Assembly: GCA_028673005.1 (NCBI GenBank)
Contig: CM054120.1
Coordinates: 73,023,533 to 73,087,532, forward strand
Direction of reading: 5' to 3'
DNA: 64,000 nucleotides
Origin: Tanypteryx hageni
Lineage: Eukaryota; Arthropoda; Insecta; Odonata; Petaluridae
Part shown: piece by piece, positions 11,403-22,781 of the stretch
Layout of the letters: the number at the start of each line of letters is the position of its first letter
How positions within the stretch are numbered: position 1 is the stretch's first letter
Notes under the pieces: generated by a model
What the model saw: only the letters and a program-made list of their open reading frames with translations
Told to the model about the DNA's origin: nothing
Database searches by the model: none
Program-made: the position numbers and the translations under genes

Positions 11403-11761
11403 GACAGGGGGAGGGAACTCTTATGGGGCGATTTGGTTCTCGTCAGATACATCAAGTTCGGGCAGGCGTTCTTGAGCGCTGTCGTCCAGCCAATGAGTGA
11501 GCGCCAAGCCGAATTTGAAGTGATCATGTTGAGAAGTTGTAACGGTTTAACTATGTAACTGCGTAACTGAAAGTTTATCCGCCATTACGGGAAATCTTGG
11601 GAAAGAGTTATTTTTCAGTACAGGTAAGGATGTTTTGACTATAGAGGAGGATATGAATGAATGGTTAACAACTTCATATATGCTGGTGATGCATGTGCCT
11701 CTCTGTGTGTGTTAATTAAGTTATTTTCTGTACGTTGCAACGTTTCCGCTAGCTTGCAAAA
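11403..11761 (+). promoter_or_regulatory. Possible 5' flank of the THAP exon
   Basis: This stretch precedes the THAP start codon. No TATA box or initiator is convincing. Its reading as promoter and 5' UTR rests only on position. Confidence 0.2.
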
Positions 11762-11883
11762 ATGAATCAAGCAGAGAAGATAGTGCATTCACGTAAGTGC
11801 CACGCACTAAACTGCAAACATACGAGGGGAACGAGCGGAGATCTAAAGTTGAAATTACATTCGTTTCCTCGCACGGAATCAAC
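11762..11883 (+). pseudogene. First coding exon of a THAP-domain protein
   Basis: From the ATG at 11762 the frame reads RKCHALNCKHT and then LKLKLHSFPRTES. This is the first half of a C2CH THAP zinc finger: the C-x4-C pair, a basic loop, then the L-H-x-F-P block. The exon ends at 11883 directly before GTAAGTAC, a strong donor, and the unspliced frame stops at once. The next half of the domain (FREWVARAGNP) begins after an acceptor at 15021 in the matching codon phase. THAP domains bind DNA and occur in P-element-type transposases and host proteins. The downstream C-terminal piece favours a transposase remnant, although a host THAP gene is possible. Confidence 0.7.
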
Positions 11884-12559
11884 GTAAGTACTATTAGCTA
11901 TATTTGTAAAAATATTTTTGAAAGTCGACAGAATTATATGCAGTAATACCTCGATATACGAAGTAGAAGCGCTCCGTGAGTTGCTTTCGAGTATTGAAAC
12001 AATATATCGATTAATTAATGTACTTCTGTATTTCATTACGTACAGTACTACATATTGTGTAATAATATTACGTACCGAGAAAAATAAAGAATGAGTTACG
12101 TTTCTTTTTGAGATTAATCTTACTATGGTTGTGTTTACGTATGTGAAATTTTATCCAGATTGCAATTTGGAACACACGAACCTTGTTCTACCGCCCAACT
12201 CAGCTTAGTTGTTATTTTTGATCCTTTAATAAGTGGCTGAGAACGTTCTCTCGGATGTGTTTGTTTATTCCTAAAAAAGGCTGTGGCCTTATATCTATTG
12301 CATAATAAGTATAGCCAATTTGACATCCTATACATATATGTATATGTCCTGGGATGAATAAAAATTATTATTGTTATGGGATTGCAATTTTTAACTTGAA
12401 ACCTCTCGTTTCGAGATACGGCGAGTATATCATGGACTACCTGTAGTAAAAAGGTCACTTATTTAGTGTACAGATTATTCGCATATCGAGTTATTACTGT
12501 AGTTAGATATGTATCTCAGTATTTTCAACTTTAATAATAGTAACCATTTAACGAGATAC

Positions 12560-14925
12560 TTCACTATACAATACAATACAATACTTTATTTGTCCAAAAG
12601 ACACTACATAGTATATAATGCATAGGACACGTCAAGAAAAAAAAATAATAATAATAAGTTACATAAATTCATCAATTCTATAATAACATTTTGTTATAAG
12701 GAAGTCAAGAACAGTTTTTTTAAATACCGGCAGACTCCTGATTATCTTAATTTCAGCTGGTAATCTATTATATAGTTTTATACACATTGCTTTAGGACCT
12801 TTGCTGCAAACTTTCAGTTTGTTGTGATAAACATGTAGGTCACTACCTCTCCGAGTATCATAATTGTGAACTGAACAGTTTTTATTAAATTCAGCCATAT
12901 TTTGCTTAACATATAATACTACGTGGTAAATATACATACAAGTTACGGTCAACAGACCTAGTTTTTTAAAGATGGGTCTACAAGAAGCTCTAAAAGGAGC
13001 ATTAATCATTAAGCGTATTATCCTTTTTTGGATTTTTAAGACCTCGATAACATGTGAAGAGGACCCCCAGAGGATTATACCATATGAGACTCTTGAGTAA
13101 AAATGCCCATAGTACAGGATTTTTAAAATTTCAAGGCTTACTGTATGTTTTAGTACTGAAAATAAATAGAAAACTGAGTTTAATTTTTTGCATATGTTAT
13201 CTATATGTACTTGCCATCTTAAAGTCGGGTCTAGGTGTAGCCCTAGAAATTTCAATTCCTCTGTGGATTTAATGTGATTTTGATCATGACACAGGTAGAA
13301 GTCACTAGATTGCTGTAGACAAGAAGAGAAAAACATGACCTGTGTTTTTTCATTATTTAGAATCTGCTTGTTTTGCTTACACCACACAGACATTCTACGC
13401 ATTACATCAACACTTGAGTCCAATATGAGTTTATCATTAGGTTTAGTTAACAAAACATTAATATCGTCAGCATACATGATTACTTTTTTTTGTTGATTAA
13501 GCATAAGGCTACTGGGTAAATCATTTATAAATATTAGGAAAAGAATAGGGCCCAAGATAGATCCTTGGGGCACACCAGAGTGTGTAGGTCTAGGCTCAGA
13601 TAAATATTTTCTACCCTCCTTATGTATGGAAACCACTTGATGTCTACCAGTGAGATATGTTACCAGCCAATTATTTGCCACACCCCTAATACCAAGATAT
13701 GCACATTTACTTAGCAACTTCTTATGGTCTACAGTGTCAAAAGCTTTACTTAAGTCAAAAAATATTCCCAGAGTTCTGTTGCTTAAATTGAGTTCCTCAA
13801 CAATAAAATTTAATGCTGAGAAAAGAGCTTTCTCTGTTGATTTCCCCTTTCTAAAACCAAATTGAGAACTAGACAAAAGATTATATCTCTCAAGAAATTG
13901 TAGTAGCCTTTTGCTGAAAGCATACTCAAAAACTTTTGAGAATTGAGACAAAAGTGATATAGGCCTGTAGTTACTAAGTTGGCTTCTACTGCCTTTGTTT
14001 TTGAAAATGGGAATTACCTTAGAAGTTTTCAGTGCTTCAGGAAAGATACCTTGACTTAGGGATTGATTGATGAGGAACAATAATGGTTTTATAATTGCCT
14101 GCCCAGATGCTTTAAGGAGTTTACCAGAAACTTCATCCAGGCCAGCAGAATTTTTATTTCCAGTTTTTGAGAGATATCCAAATAACTCCTGCTCATTGCA
14201 AGGCTGGAGGTATATTGTATCTGGCTTGAAGATATAGGTAGGAGTACCTACATTTAGCAAGGTGGGGGGATTGATGGTATATGAAGTTGAAAGCAAATTC
14301 AGAAAATAATTGTTGAGAGCATTCGATATTTCAATTGGGTCTGTTACTACATCAGAATTGCAATCTTTTACAAGAGGTAAAGACTCTGTTTTCTTAGGGC
14401 CTGTGATTTCATTTATAACTTTCCACGCTTCTTTTGATCGATTAGAAGCTTTCAGGAACCTAGAGTCATTAAAGGTTTTTTAACTATTTTTTATTAAGCC
14501 TTTGTATTGTCTTTTAAGATTAGAGTACTGTACATGGGTTTCTAAATTTCCATGAAACTTGTCATGGTAGGCTAACAATTTGAGATCCTGAGATAAAGCC
14601 TGGAGCTCGGGGGTAATCCAGCTGTTCTTATGTTTTAATTTGGGCTTGATTGGTACAAGAGGAAATGCACAATTGAAAAAATAAAGAAATCTAGAATAAA
14701 ATAAATTAAAGCTGTTATTAAATGATGATCCTGCATTAAGGATCTCTGACCAATCGTGATGGGTAAGGAGATAAATGAAATGCTGAGTTTTTGTACCACT
14801 AAAGATTCTGATTGGGTCAGGTGAGACTGAGTAGGGCAGGGAGTTGGAAAAGTGAAATTGGGATACAATTGCACAGTGGTCAGATATGCAAGGGTCAAAA
14901 ATTGTGGTATTTATGTCTTGTTTTC
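12560..14925 (-). mobile_element. 5'-truncated CR1-like LINE, minus strand
   Basis: The minus strand starts near 14925 inside an APE endonuclease (FDPCISDHCAI), runs through a reverse transcriptase, and ends with AATAAAGTATTGTATTGTAT at about 12567. The (ATTGT)n repeat is a typical microsatellite 3' end of CR1-group LINEs. No target-site duplication is clear; the flanks share only short CTTCACT words. The relative insertion time is after the THAP/P-like sequence, whose intron it occupies. Confidence 0.85.
12659..14900 (-). pseudogene. LINE ORF2: endonuclease end plus reverse transcriptase
   Basis: The 5' part (14900-14480) holds the last APE-endonuclease block with its catalytic SDH, then SWITPELQALSQDLK. 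A TAA stop near 14480 and small shifts break it. From 14296 the frame is open for 545 codons: SKVIPIFKNKGSRSQLSNYR, FFDLSKAFDTVDH (motif A), GVPQGSILGPILFLIFINDL (motif B), MYADDINVLL (catalytic YADD), KFLGLHLDPTLRW (thumb), and the C-terminal YDTRRGSDLHV block. The catalytic domain looks intact although the element is truncated. It is close in organisation to the LINE at 48.4-52.9 kb. Confidence 0.9.
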
Positions 14926-15021
14926 ATGTGATGCATATCTTCACTTTAGGCTCTTTAGGAGCAAAGTTGTATTTGATGCATATGTTGAAGTGTTAATAAT
15001 TCTGTAATGTTATCATTCCAG

Positions 15022-15729
15022 GTTCCGAGAATGGGTTGCAAGGGCAGGGAACCCCGCTTAATTTGATAGGCCCATTATGACACTAACCATAACCCCAATA
15101 TGGAACAGTTTGTTTCTGCTTTTAAGACATCTATCATCAATGGCATTTCATCACAATTGCTGCGAGGTTCCAATTGTGAGTCTGATGATGATGTCTTCAT
15201 GGCAGATCTCGAAGATTTTCTGCAGTTGAGCACCAGCTTTCTTGAAGGTTCAATTGAGAGAGAGAGTGCTTCTACTGATGATAAAGTATGTGAAACAACT
15301 TTCTTACATGAGGATGGTGAACAGATATGGACAGCTGAGTCGTGTGCGAAAGACATTTCAGATGCTAGTGTTAGTTTTCACATTCTAAAAGCCTTATTTC
15401 AAGATAGTAATTGCTCCGCATGTCTATCTCAGTTGACAACCAATCCATCCCTAGTGTGTGAGCAATTACTTTCAACGGGTGAACCACTGCATGTGGAGGA
15501 CGGGCTTTATTTTCCGTCTGAGAGGTTTGTAGAGTCTGTGGGGCGTGCTTTGATTTTCTTGAATGATGTAATTCCTAATCATCATCTTGACAATGGGATT
15601 GGGAAGGTGGGGAAAAATGCTATCCTGAAGTCGGAATTTTTATGGCTCCATTGCAGTGCTCACAAATCAAGGAGAGAACTGCCGAGGAAGTGTACAAATA
15701 TGCCCTCTTTAGGTATAGCGTTAGTTTAA
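15022..15729 (+). pseudogene. P-element-like (THAP9-type) transposase, C-terminal remnant
   Basis: After the acceptor at 15021 the sequence completes the THAP half-domain (TFREWVARAGNPA) and then meets a stop. In another frame it reads HYDTNHNPNMEQFVSAFKTS, like the P-transposase segment rich in HP/NP..QF. The ORF from 15100 continues with an acidic stretch, then NCSACLSQLTTNPSL (a C-x2-C pair) and DGLYFPSERFVESV, which resembles the GGL.YPS block near the end of P-type transposases. The catalytic middle (several hundred residues) is absent, so THAP start and C-terminus are directly joined, as in internally deleted P elements. The family call is by motif memory and is moderate. Confidence 0.5.
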
Positions 15730-16497
15730 GTAAAAAATTAGCCAAGTAGTCTTATTTAGTTCTTAGGATTAGAATGTATTAGTGATATTTATTTATGAAT
15801 TCTCTGTAGATATTGGTGTTCTTACTTTTTGTGGGCCTCGATACTTATGTTTGCTTAATTGTTTAATTTTTCATTTATTTTTTAAGATAATGAGTATTCC
15901 GTTTATTCTGTTAGCAAATAGTAAAATTATAAAAGAATTTAAGAAATTGATTTTATAATACTCGGTGTTTATCATAAATTACATGGTAATGTGCTAAATA
16001 AAAGAACCTTTGTGTGGAAGGAAAAGTTTAGATGATTGAAGATATTCATGAGACTTACAAATGGTATTGTGGTGGAATACTTTTTTTGTGGTGGAACTGT
16101 CAATTAAGTGAAATTCCAAGTTAGATGTATTTTGTAATTATAAATTTATATTTACTTGATAACCATTTAATTTTTATAATTATGTTAGCTGCATCATTAT
16201 GCTGTATTTAGTGTTGGATTGGTCAGTATAAGATAGGCTTGGGTGCTAGTGTTGTGATATTCATTGTAAGTCCTATATTATGGCTGGTGGCGGAATGCTT
16301 AATATTAATGGAAATTCATTGGAGGTGTTGGTACACTGCAATTGGTGTTTGCCAGCTTAGTGTATTGCCTTGGCTATCGTTTGGGCACAATTACAATTAA
16401 TGACATGGTTTGGGCATATCAAATAGGGGGTTATTTTGCTTTGCATGAAAGTCTTTCATGTTAATTAGATGGAAGGACTCCTTGTTCCTGAGGAGAT
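15529..16497 (+). repeat. Left arm of a 969-bp inverted repeat
   Basis: It is nearly identical, in reverse complement, to 18838-19806. It starts at GTAGAGTCTGTGGGG within the P-like C-terminal frame, includes the stop at 15727-15729 and about 770 bp of 3' flank, and ends at GTTCCTGAGGAGAT. Both arms have exactly the same length. Differences are a few substitutions and small compensating changes. Confidence 0.9.
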
Positions 16498-18837
16498 TCA
16501 TTCTTGGTTTGGATGTTGGCAGTGTTATAAGCAACCTCTGCTGCTGACTGTAACAACAGAATTTGCATTCTAAAACTAAATATATACTCAGTTATGTTAT
16601 GCCAAAAGAATACAAATGCAAAGTTAACTTTGAAAATTATGCAAAATATACTTAATTTCACAACTTCCATGATAGTTGGCTATTTCTGTTGATGAATGCA
16701 TTTTCTTCAGCTACTATATGACGTTAAAAAACATCACATACACAGTTAACATTTCCTCAAACTACACATACCTGAGGATTCTGAACTGGAATCAGTAAAT
16801 ATGGTTGGCAGGCATAACCAGTCCTCCAAAAGAACTCCTCTGTAAATTCCTTGTTCAACCTTTGCTTTTAAATTGGATACATTAAAAATCCTGGAGTCAT
16901 GTGTACTACCTCTACAACTGGTAACGATATTTTTATTTTCAAATTATCTCCGGAGACAATCTACAGAAATATATTAAAATTATTATTTTATAGGATACAT
17001 TAACATCATATGACACTTCTACAAAGCAGAGCCACATATTCCAAATTACATACATTGCATATTCAAGTGAGATTTATTAGCACATTCAAGTGGTACTTAC
17101 ATGCACATTTATGCTGAAGAAGTTCTTCCTATAATAAACCCTTTAGCATTTTACCCATGAGGGTTGTTAATTTTGATGTGGGTACAATCGATGCATCCAA
17201 TGACTGTTGGGAATCTTCCACTGATACCTGCGGCTCCACGATTCAGATTATTCCCTATTTTTTGATAAATTTTCTCTACTCCAGCTTTTGAAAACCTGTA
17301 CCTACTCCTAAATAGCCTATCCGAATATTTTGTAAATGGGTCAGGGGATAGTAAATACATCTTTCCCCCATGAATTTCCCTGACTTCGTCATGCATCATC
17401 TCCAACTCCTTGTAATCTGATGCCATCATTTAAGTATTAACAAATCAAATAACAGCAATAAGAAACATTACTAAATCAATAACGATGCAGTAACAGAAAA
17501 AAACAACGATAAAAATTAACAAGTAACGAAAAGCTAAACGACTAAGTAAAAACAACCCAAACGATAACAATAACAGTTAACTAAACGAATTAATCTTAAA
17601 TTATAGCTAAAAAAACTAAAAAAGAAATAGTTATGTAATCATATAATAACTTACTCGCAAAATTAAGAAACTAAAATAAGAAACTAGTTATACAAAGAAA
17701 TGAAACTACAATTAACTAACGTAAATACCCTATAACAAACTATATTAACATATATGCAACTAAATTATTACCTCCGACACCACTAAAGATATAAAACAAA
17801 CTGACTAAACTCACAAACTAATAATATACACCGAAAAGTAACTGAATTTACAAAATCACCCACTATCACTTCAACAGCTGGAGAAACAATGGCGTCCCAA
17901 CTCAGCTTAAACTGCTGGTAAACCTGCTCATCGTTGGCAGGGGGAGCGAACTCCCATGTTAAAATTGTGGTCTTAGCTGGCTAGTACAAAAAGTTCAAGC
18001 AGGCACTGGCTAGCTGGCGCTGCTGTTGCATTGTGACGTATGACGTCATTTTTGCAGCCAATCGAAGTGGAGAACAGGCAGCTAGCAGACGAATTTCAGC
18101 AGCCAATGGCAGCTTCGTACAGACGGCGAGCGCAATTTTCAAAAATCATACACCAATTTAGTTTTATTCATTATTTTTCAATAATTGACGCTAATTTATT
18201 TATTTAGCAAATCAAACCTTTTTACAAATAATGTAACCAGAGGAGTAATGGGTGAGAATAGAAAGAATAACAATTTAAATTTAAATAGTTTTATTGCAGA
18301 AGAAATATTGTACATATTTACATATAACAGATATTAAATGGAATTGAACCACATAGATCAATTATTGTTTCAATAAGTATAGGAAACATGCACACATTGA
18401 AAAAATAATACAGTAGAATGTTTGTAACAGATGAAAGAATAATTAACATATGAAAGCTGCAGAAGCCAGCCACCAGACAAACATAACAATAATAAAGAAA
18501 CAAGTCATGACAAAGTATGAACAGAAGTGACTTTTGCCAGTCTCAATGAATCAATAAGCATAGGAATCGAAGCAAATGTTGATTGAAATAACAATGAAAC
18601 ATTCAAGTTAGTCACCAACCATTAAGTATATGAAGTATTTTACCACTAACGCACACCTGATAAAGTACGTATGGACCAGCGTGAAATCAGCCAGTCAGCC
18701 TCAATTAAGGGACAGGCAAGAGGGCAATTATTGTATAAGGTTCATGCAATGTCCATCAAGCATCTTCAATAACAGTGGCTTTATGTTTGCCAAGCTGAAG
18801 CATATGGGTCAAGGTGCATAACTGCAGTTGCAAACTG
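16498..18837. other. Spacer between the 969-bp arms, with Harbinger remnant
   Basis: The spacer is 2.3 kb. It contains a minus-strand Harbinger transposase remnant at 17151-17429. To its right, at 17870-18130, is a GC-richer stretch that could be that gene's promoter or an element end (GTGACGTATGACGTCAT near 18035 is a palindromic CRE-like word). Elsewhere the spacer is AT-rich without a gene. I could not find Harbinger terminal repeats with a TAA/TTA duplication. Confidence 0.5.
17151..17429 (-). pseudogene. PIF/Harbinger nuclease, internally deleted
   Basis: From the minus-strand ATG at 17429 the frame gives LFRSRYRFSKAGVEKIYQKI, the N-terminal FR..FR.SK..V..L block of HARBI1-like nucleases. 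Directly afterwards comes RFPTVIGCIDCTHIKINNPH, the first catalytic block (V.G.IDGTHI, here with C for G). About 100 residues normally separate these (the N..RG..L....LL..LR..A.G.. region and the helix-turn-helix), so the copy is an internal deletion. The rest of the DDE domain is missing after the PHG. Confidence 0.85.
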
Positions 18838-19806
18838 ATCTCCTCAGGAACAAGGAGTCCTTCCATCTAATTAACATGAAAGACTTTCATGCAAAGCAAA
18901 ATAACCCCCTATTTGATATGCCCAAACCATGTCATTAATTGTAATTGTGCCCAAACGATAGCCAAGGCAATACACTAAGCTGGCAAACACCAATTGCAAT
19001 GTACCAACACCTCCAATGAATTACCATTAATATTAAGCATTCCGCCACCAGCCACAATATAGGACTTACAATGAATATCACAACACTAGCACCCAAGCCT
19101 ATCTTATACTGACCAATCCAACACTAAATACAGCATAATGATGCAGCTAACATAATTATAAAAATTAAATGGTTATCAAGTAAATATAAATTTATAATTA
19201 CAAAATACATCTAACTTGGAATTTCACTTAATTGACAGTTCCACCACAAAAAAAGTATTCCACCACAATACCATTTGTAAGTCTCATGAATATCTTCAAT
19301 CATCTAAACTTTTCCTTCCACACAAAGGTTCTTTTATTTAGCACATTACCATGTAATTTATGATAAACACCGAGTATTATAAAATCAATTTCTTAAATTC
19401 TTTTATAATTTTACTATTTGCTAACAGAATAAACGGAATACTCATTATCTTAAAAAATAAATGAAAAATTAAACAATTAAGCAAACATAAGTATCGAGGC
19501 CCACAAAAAGAAAGAACACCAATATCTACAAAGAATACATAAATAAATATCACTAATACATTTTAATCCTAAGAACTAAATAAGACTACTTGGCTAATTT
19601 TTTACTTAAACTAACGCTATACCTAAAGAGGGCATATCTGTACACTTCCTCGGCAGTTCTCTCCTTGATTTGTGAGCACTGCAATGGAGCCATAAAAATT
19701 CCGACTTCAGGATAGCATTTTTCCCCACCTTCCCAATCCAATCGTCAAGATGATTATTAGGAATTACATCATTCAAGAAAACCAAAGCATGCCCCACAGA
19801 CTCTAC
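18838..19806 (-). repeat. Right arm of the 969-bp inverted repeat
   Basis: Reverse complement of 15529-16497. It encodes on the minus strand the same last 63 residues of the P-like transposase (FLNDVIPNNHLDDWIGKVGK and WLHCSAHKSRRELPRKCT; stop at 19606-19608). Its outer end at 19806 abuts a hAT transposase, so the P-like frame is cut there. Confidence 0.9.
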
Positions 19807-21194
19807 GGATGCCAGTAATCATGGTCCTCTTAAGATCTTCCCAATCGTTGTGCAGTATTTTAATTGGAAAGAGGGTGGAATACGAATAAAATTACTTGAA
19901 TTAACTTTCACTCCAGATGAAACATCAAACTATATCGAAGTATATATTGACGACTCTGGAGAGATTTGGTTTACTTCCCAAGTGTGTTTCCTTTACAGGT
20001 GACAATGCAAACTTAAATTTTGGGGGGATAAATAGAAAGAAGGAAAACAATGTATTCTCATGTCTTAGTGAGATTATGAATAGGAAAATTGTAGGTGTTG
20101 GGTGTCTTGCTCATATTCTTCATAATTGTATTCAACGTGGTGCAGATTTGTTAAAAATTGATGTAGAATCTCTCGTTTTCAAGATATTAAATTATTTTTC
20201 TATATATCCTGTTCGAACTGAGGCATTGAAAGAAATTTGTGAATTCATAGAAATTAACTATCAACCAATTGTATCTTCTACTAAGACCAGATGGCTTAGT
20301 TTAGCACCAGCTTTAGAAAGATTGTTAAAATTGTTCCCTGCTCTGGAACAGTATTTCCTGTCTCTCACTCGACCCCTTATATTGATAAAGACATTTTTTG
20401 AAAGTGAATTTTCTGAACTGTATCTTCGTTTCTTAATCTCGCTCTCGTCTGTTTTTCAAAGGAAAATTGAGACCACAGAGAGGGAAATGAACTCTGTTTT
20501 AGAAGTTGCTGCAGTTCTTAAAACAATATTAGCTTCTTTAATTGTGAGGAGTCAAGAAAATTTTTTGCCATTATCAATCAGAGAAATTATCGAAACGTTG
20601 AAGGAAAAGGGCATGAATAAAGAATGTCAAAGTTTTATTGAGGAAATGCAGCTTGTTTATCAAGAATGCATTCTTTATTTGGAAAAGTGGATAAACCAAT
20701 TTGAGGATTTTATAACTTTTCAGTGAATGGAATTAAATAACAAAAATCTCAGTTATCAAGATATGTTACCATGTTTAGGCTATCTAAAGGAAAAGAATAT
20801 TATTATTGATGAGGGGAAATTAATTGATCAATATAGTAATCTAAAATTATTCATAGAACGTAAAGATGATAATTTCTTTGATGCCTCTTTTCATGAACAG
20901 TGGAACTCGTTTTTTAAAAGTCAACGTGATAAAGATTGTTATTCTGAGCTTTTAAATATATGTGAATTTGTTTTTTGTATTCAGGGTCACAATGCTAATG
21001 TGGAAAGGGTATTTTCTCTGATTAATGATCAGTGGACCACAGAAAGAAATAGATTGTCTGAGAAAACAATAAAAGGAATTACCATTACCAAGTTTAATTT
21101 GAAAAACGTTTCTTGTAAAGATTTTTATTCTCACCTTCTTAAGAATGAAGATCTTCTTAAAAAGATAATGTCTTCTGAGAAGTATATGAGCTAA
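19807..21194 (+). pseudogene. hAT-superfamily transposase, nearly full C-terminal two thirds
   Basis: The 5' end (19807-19916) reads FNWKEGGIRIKLLELTF in one frame, then shifts. From 19917 an open frame gives VSFTGDNANLNFGG (catalytic-domain D block), NVFSCLSEIMNRKIVGVGCL with AHILHNC, RTEALKEICEF, TKTRWLSLAPALERLL (conserved TRWLS) and FFESEFSELYL. A TGA at 20724 interrupts it. The next frame (20727) ends with NANVERVFSLINDQWTTERN, the hAT dimerisation signature. This family is common in insects and spiders. The N-terminus is lost at the junction with the inverted repeat arm. One stop and one frameshift are the visible lesions. Confidence 0.85.
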
Positions 21195-21658
21195 TAAAAT
21201 TAATTCCAACTACACGAAAAGACTGTTGTTTATTTTTCTAATTTTATTTATACCTTGTTGTAATGTCCAATAACTATTAACCCTCTTATTCAGGAAAATA
21301 ATTTTAACGAATGTAAATTATTTTTAAAATTGATGAACAGGATACAAAAATATTTATTTTTTTACAACCTCGGTTATAAATAGTAAACACTATTTCTATG
21401 GAATAGAGTTTCCATTTTATTTGCTATTTCTGAAAAATTAAGAATTTACCTCCTAATTACTGAATTTTGAATCTTTTTAATATACTAAATATCAAATTTA
21501 CAAATTATAGGAGACAAACAAGACAAGATGAAATCAGAATAATATGCAAAATATATTTTACGGTTAGTATTGGCAATACTCTCGCCTTAATTGTCTGGTT
21601 ACAGCATCATGAAATCATATGTTTAGCTTAAGGGAAAAGAAAGTACTTTTTTGATGTA
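21195..21658. other. AT-rich 3' flank of the hAT
   Basis: No gene. It may contain the hAT 3' end, but I see no matching terminal repeat because the other end of that hAT has been removed. Confidence 0.4.
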
Positions 21659-21666
21659 TTCAGGAG
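21659..21666 (+). repeat. Target-site duplication TTCAGGAG (left)
   Basis: Identical to the eight bases at 22374-22381 on the other side of the MITE. Eight bases is the hAT size. Confidence 0.9.
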
Positions 21667-22373
21667 CAGTGGCGGCTCGTAGCTAAAATTAGTGGGGGTG
21701 CTGCTCCAGAAAATTTTTAGCCTTTGTTTTAAAATTGTGTAAAAGGAAAAAAACATGTATAAAAAGAAAATTTATTCAGAAACTTGATAAAATCTTAACA
21801 AAAAAAAACAAACATTTTTTACTTACTTTAACTTAAATTGTTACAGTTCAAGCTTGATCTATTCATTTAAAAATGAAATCCATAAAAGAACCGAAAAAAA
21901 TGAATCAAATAGAATAGCTGGAAGCAGAATAATAATCTACTTCTACACTCCTTTACACTTTATCACATTCAACAATATGGTACACGGTTTTTAAGCACAA
22001 CACACGCTGAGTAAAAAAAAACTTCCACCATCACGCCAGAGCCGGCACTGCGAGAGCAACAGTGCTCTCTCTACCTGGCAGTCCCGCCTACCTCCCCACC
22101 CCCCCTCCTATGTGCGCATGCGCACAACAGTCAAACACCACGTCGCTGGCACTGTGAAGCGCACAGTTCCATACAAAGATTTTTGTATCTTTTTCATAAA
22201 TTGGGGGATGGCTACTGAAGTACTGACATTAAGCTTAAGGAATATATATTGTACTACAAAAATAAAGAAAGAATTAAAGAAAAAATTACTCATTATATTA
22301 AATGTTATCAATAATATCAAGTGGAAATAGGGGTTGCTGCAGTTCCACAGTGCCTATACACGAGCCGCCACTG
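21667..22373 (+). mobile_element. 707-bp hAT MITE
   Basis: Perfect 14-bp terminal inverted repeats, CAGTGGCGGCTCGT at the left and its complement at the right, are flanked by a perfect 8-bp duplication TTCAGGAG. Inside there is no transposase. A GC-rich stretch near 22030-22160 contains the palindrome TGCGCATGCGCA. The intact ends and duplication suggest a relatively recent insertion. Short frames at 22108-22330 are incidental. Confidence 0.95.
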
Positions 22374-22381
22374 TTCAGGAG
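22374..22381 (+). repeat. Target-site duplication TTCAGGAG (right)
   Basis: Perfect partner of 21659-21666. Confidence 0.9.
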
Positions 22382-22781
22382 TGCACCCGGGGAAGTGGCT
22401 GATGGGTTTTAGCCCCAAAAAACTCTAAACTTCTTTATGCCGGCCATGAGAAACACCGGGTGTGAGAAATAAACTGCCCGAAACAGTACAGTTCAATAGC
22501 ACCTCTTATCATGATTGTGTAAATACTCCTCTATAACAACTAAATTCAAATTTACAAGAGAAGTATTTAACGTAGTATTTATTTCTTAGAGCTGATTCCC
22601 TCGCCAAGATAAAATTCTGGTGTGCGCCTTGATGCATGTGACCCTCAACACTTGTCCGGCTTTGTCAGGCATTTTAGCACTCAATATCCTCCTTTATAAC
22701 CTTATGCCTCTGGTCACCCTAATCATAGTCAGCTGCTGTAAAGAAACCAAAATTTGCAACCCCTAGGTCGGGTTCCCAATA
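22382..22781. other. Anonymous DNA between two hAT-type elements
   Basis: About 400 bp, a little GC-richer than the surroundings, with no open frame or terminal repeat I can support. Confidence 0.4.

Larger units (their letters stand above)
11884..15021 (+). other. Inferred intron of the THAP/P-like gene, enlarged by a LINE
   Basis: The donor GTAAGT is at 11884-11889 and the acceptor TATCATTCCAG ends at 15021. Joining them keeps the THAP frame across a split codon. About 2.4 kb of this interval is the minus-strand LINE at 12560-14925, so the original intron was probably under 0.8 kb. The rest is AT-rich. Confidence 0.55.

Noticed and set aside
13054..13865. Plus-strand frames within 12.6-14.3 kb
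   Set aside because: They are shadows opposite the 545-codon minus-strand reverse transcriptase.
12540..14960. Imperfect CTTCACT-containing words at both ends of the minus LINE as a target-site duplication
   Set aside because: The match is short and gapped; not convincing enough to define borders.
20700..20730. TTTTCAG before the TGA in the hAT at 20724 as a possible 3' splice site removing the stop
   Set aside because: No matching donor is evident nearby, and the frame continues directly after the stop. A point nonsense change is simpler.
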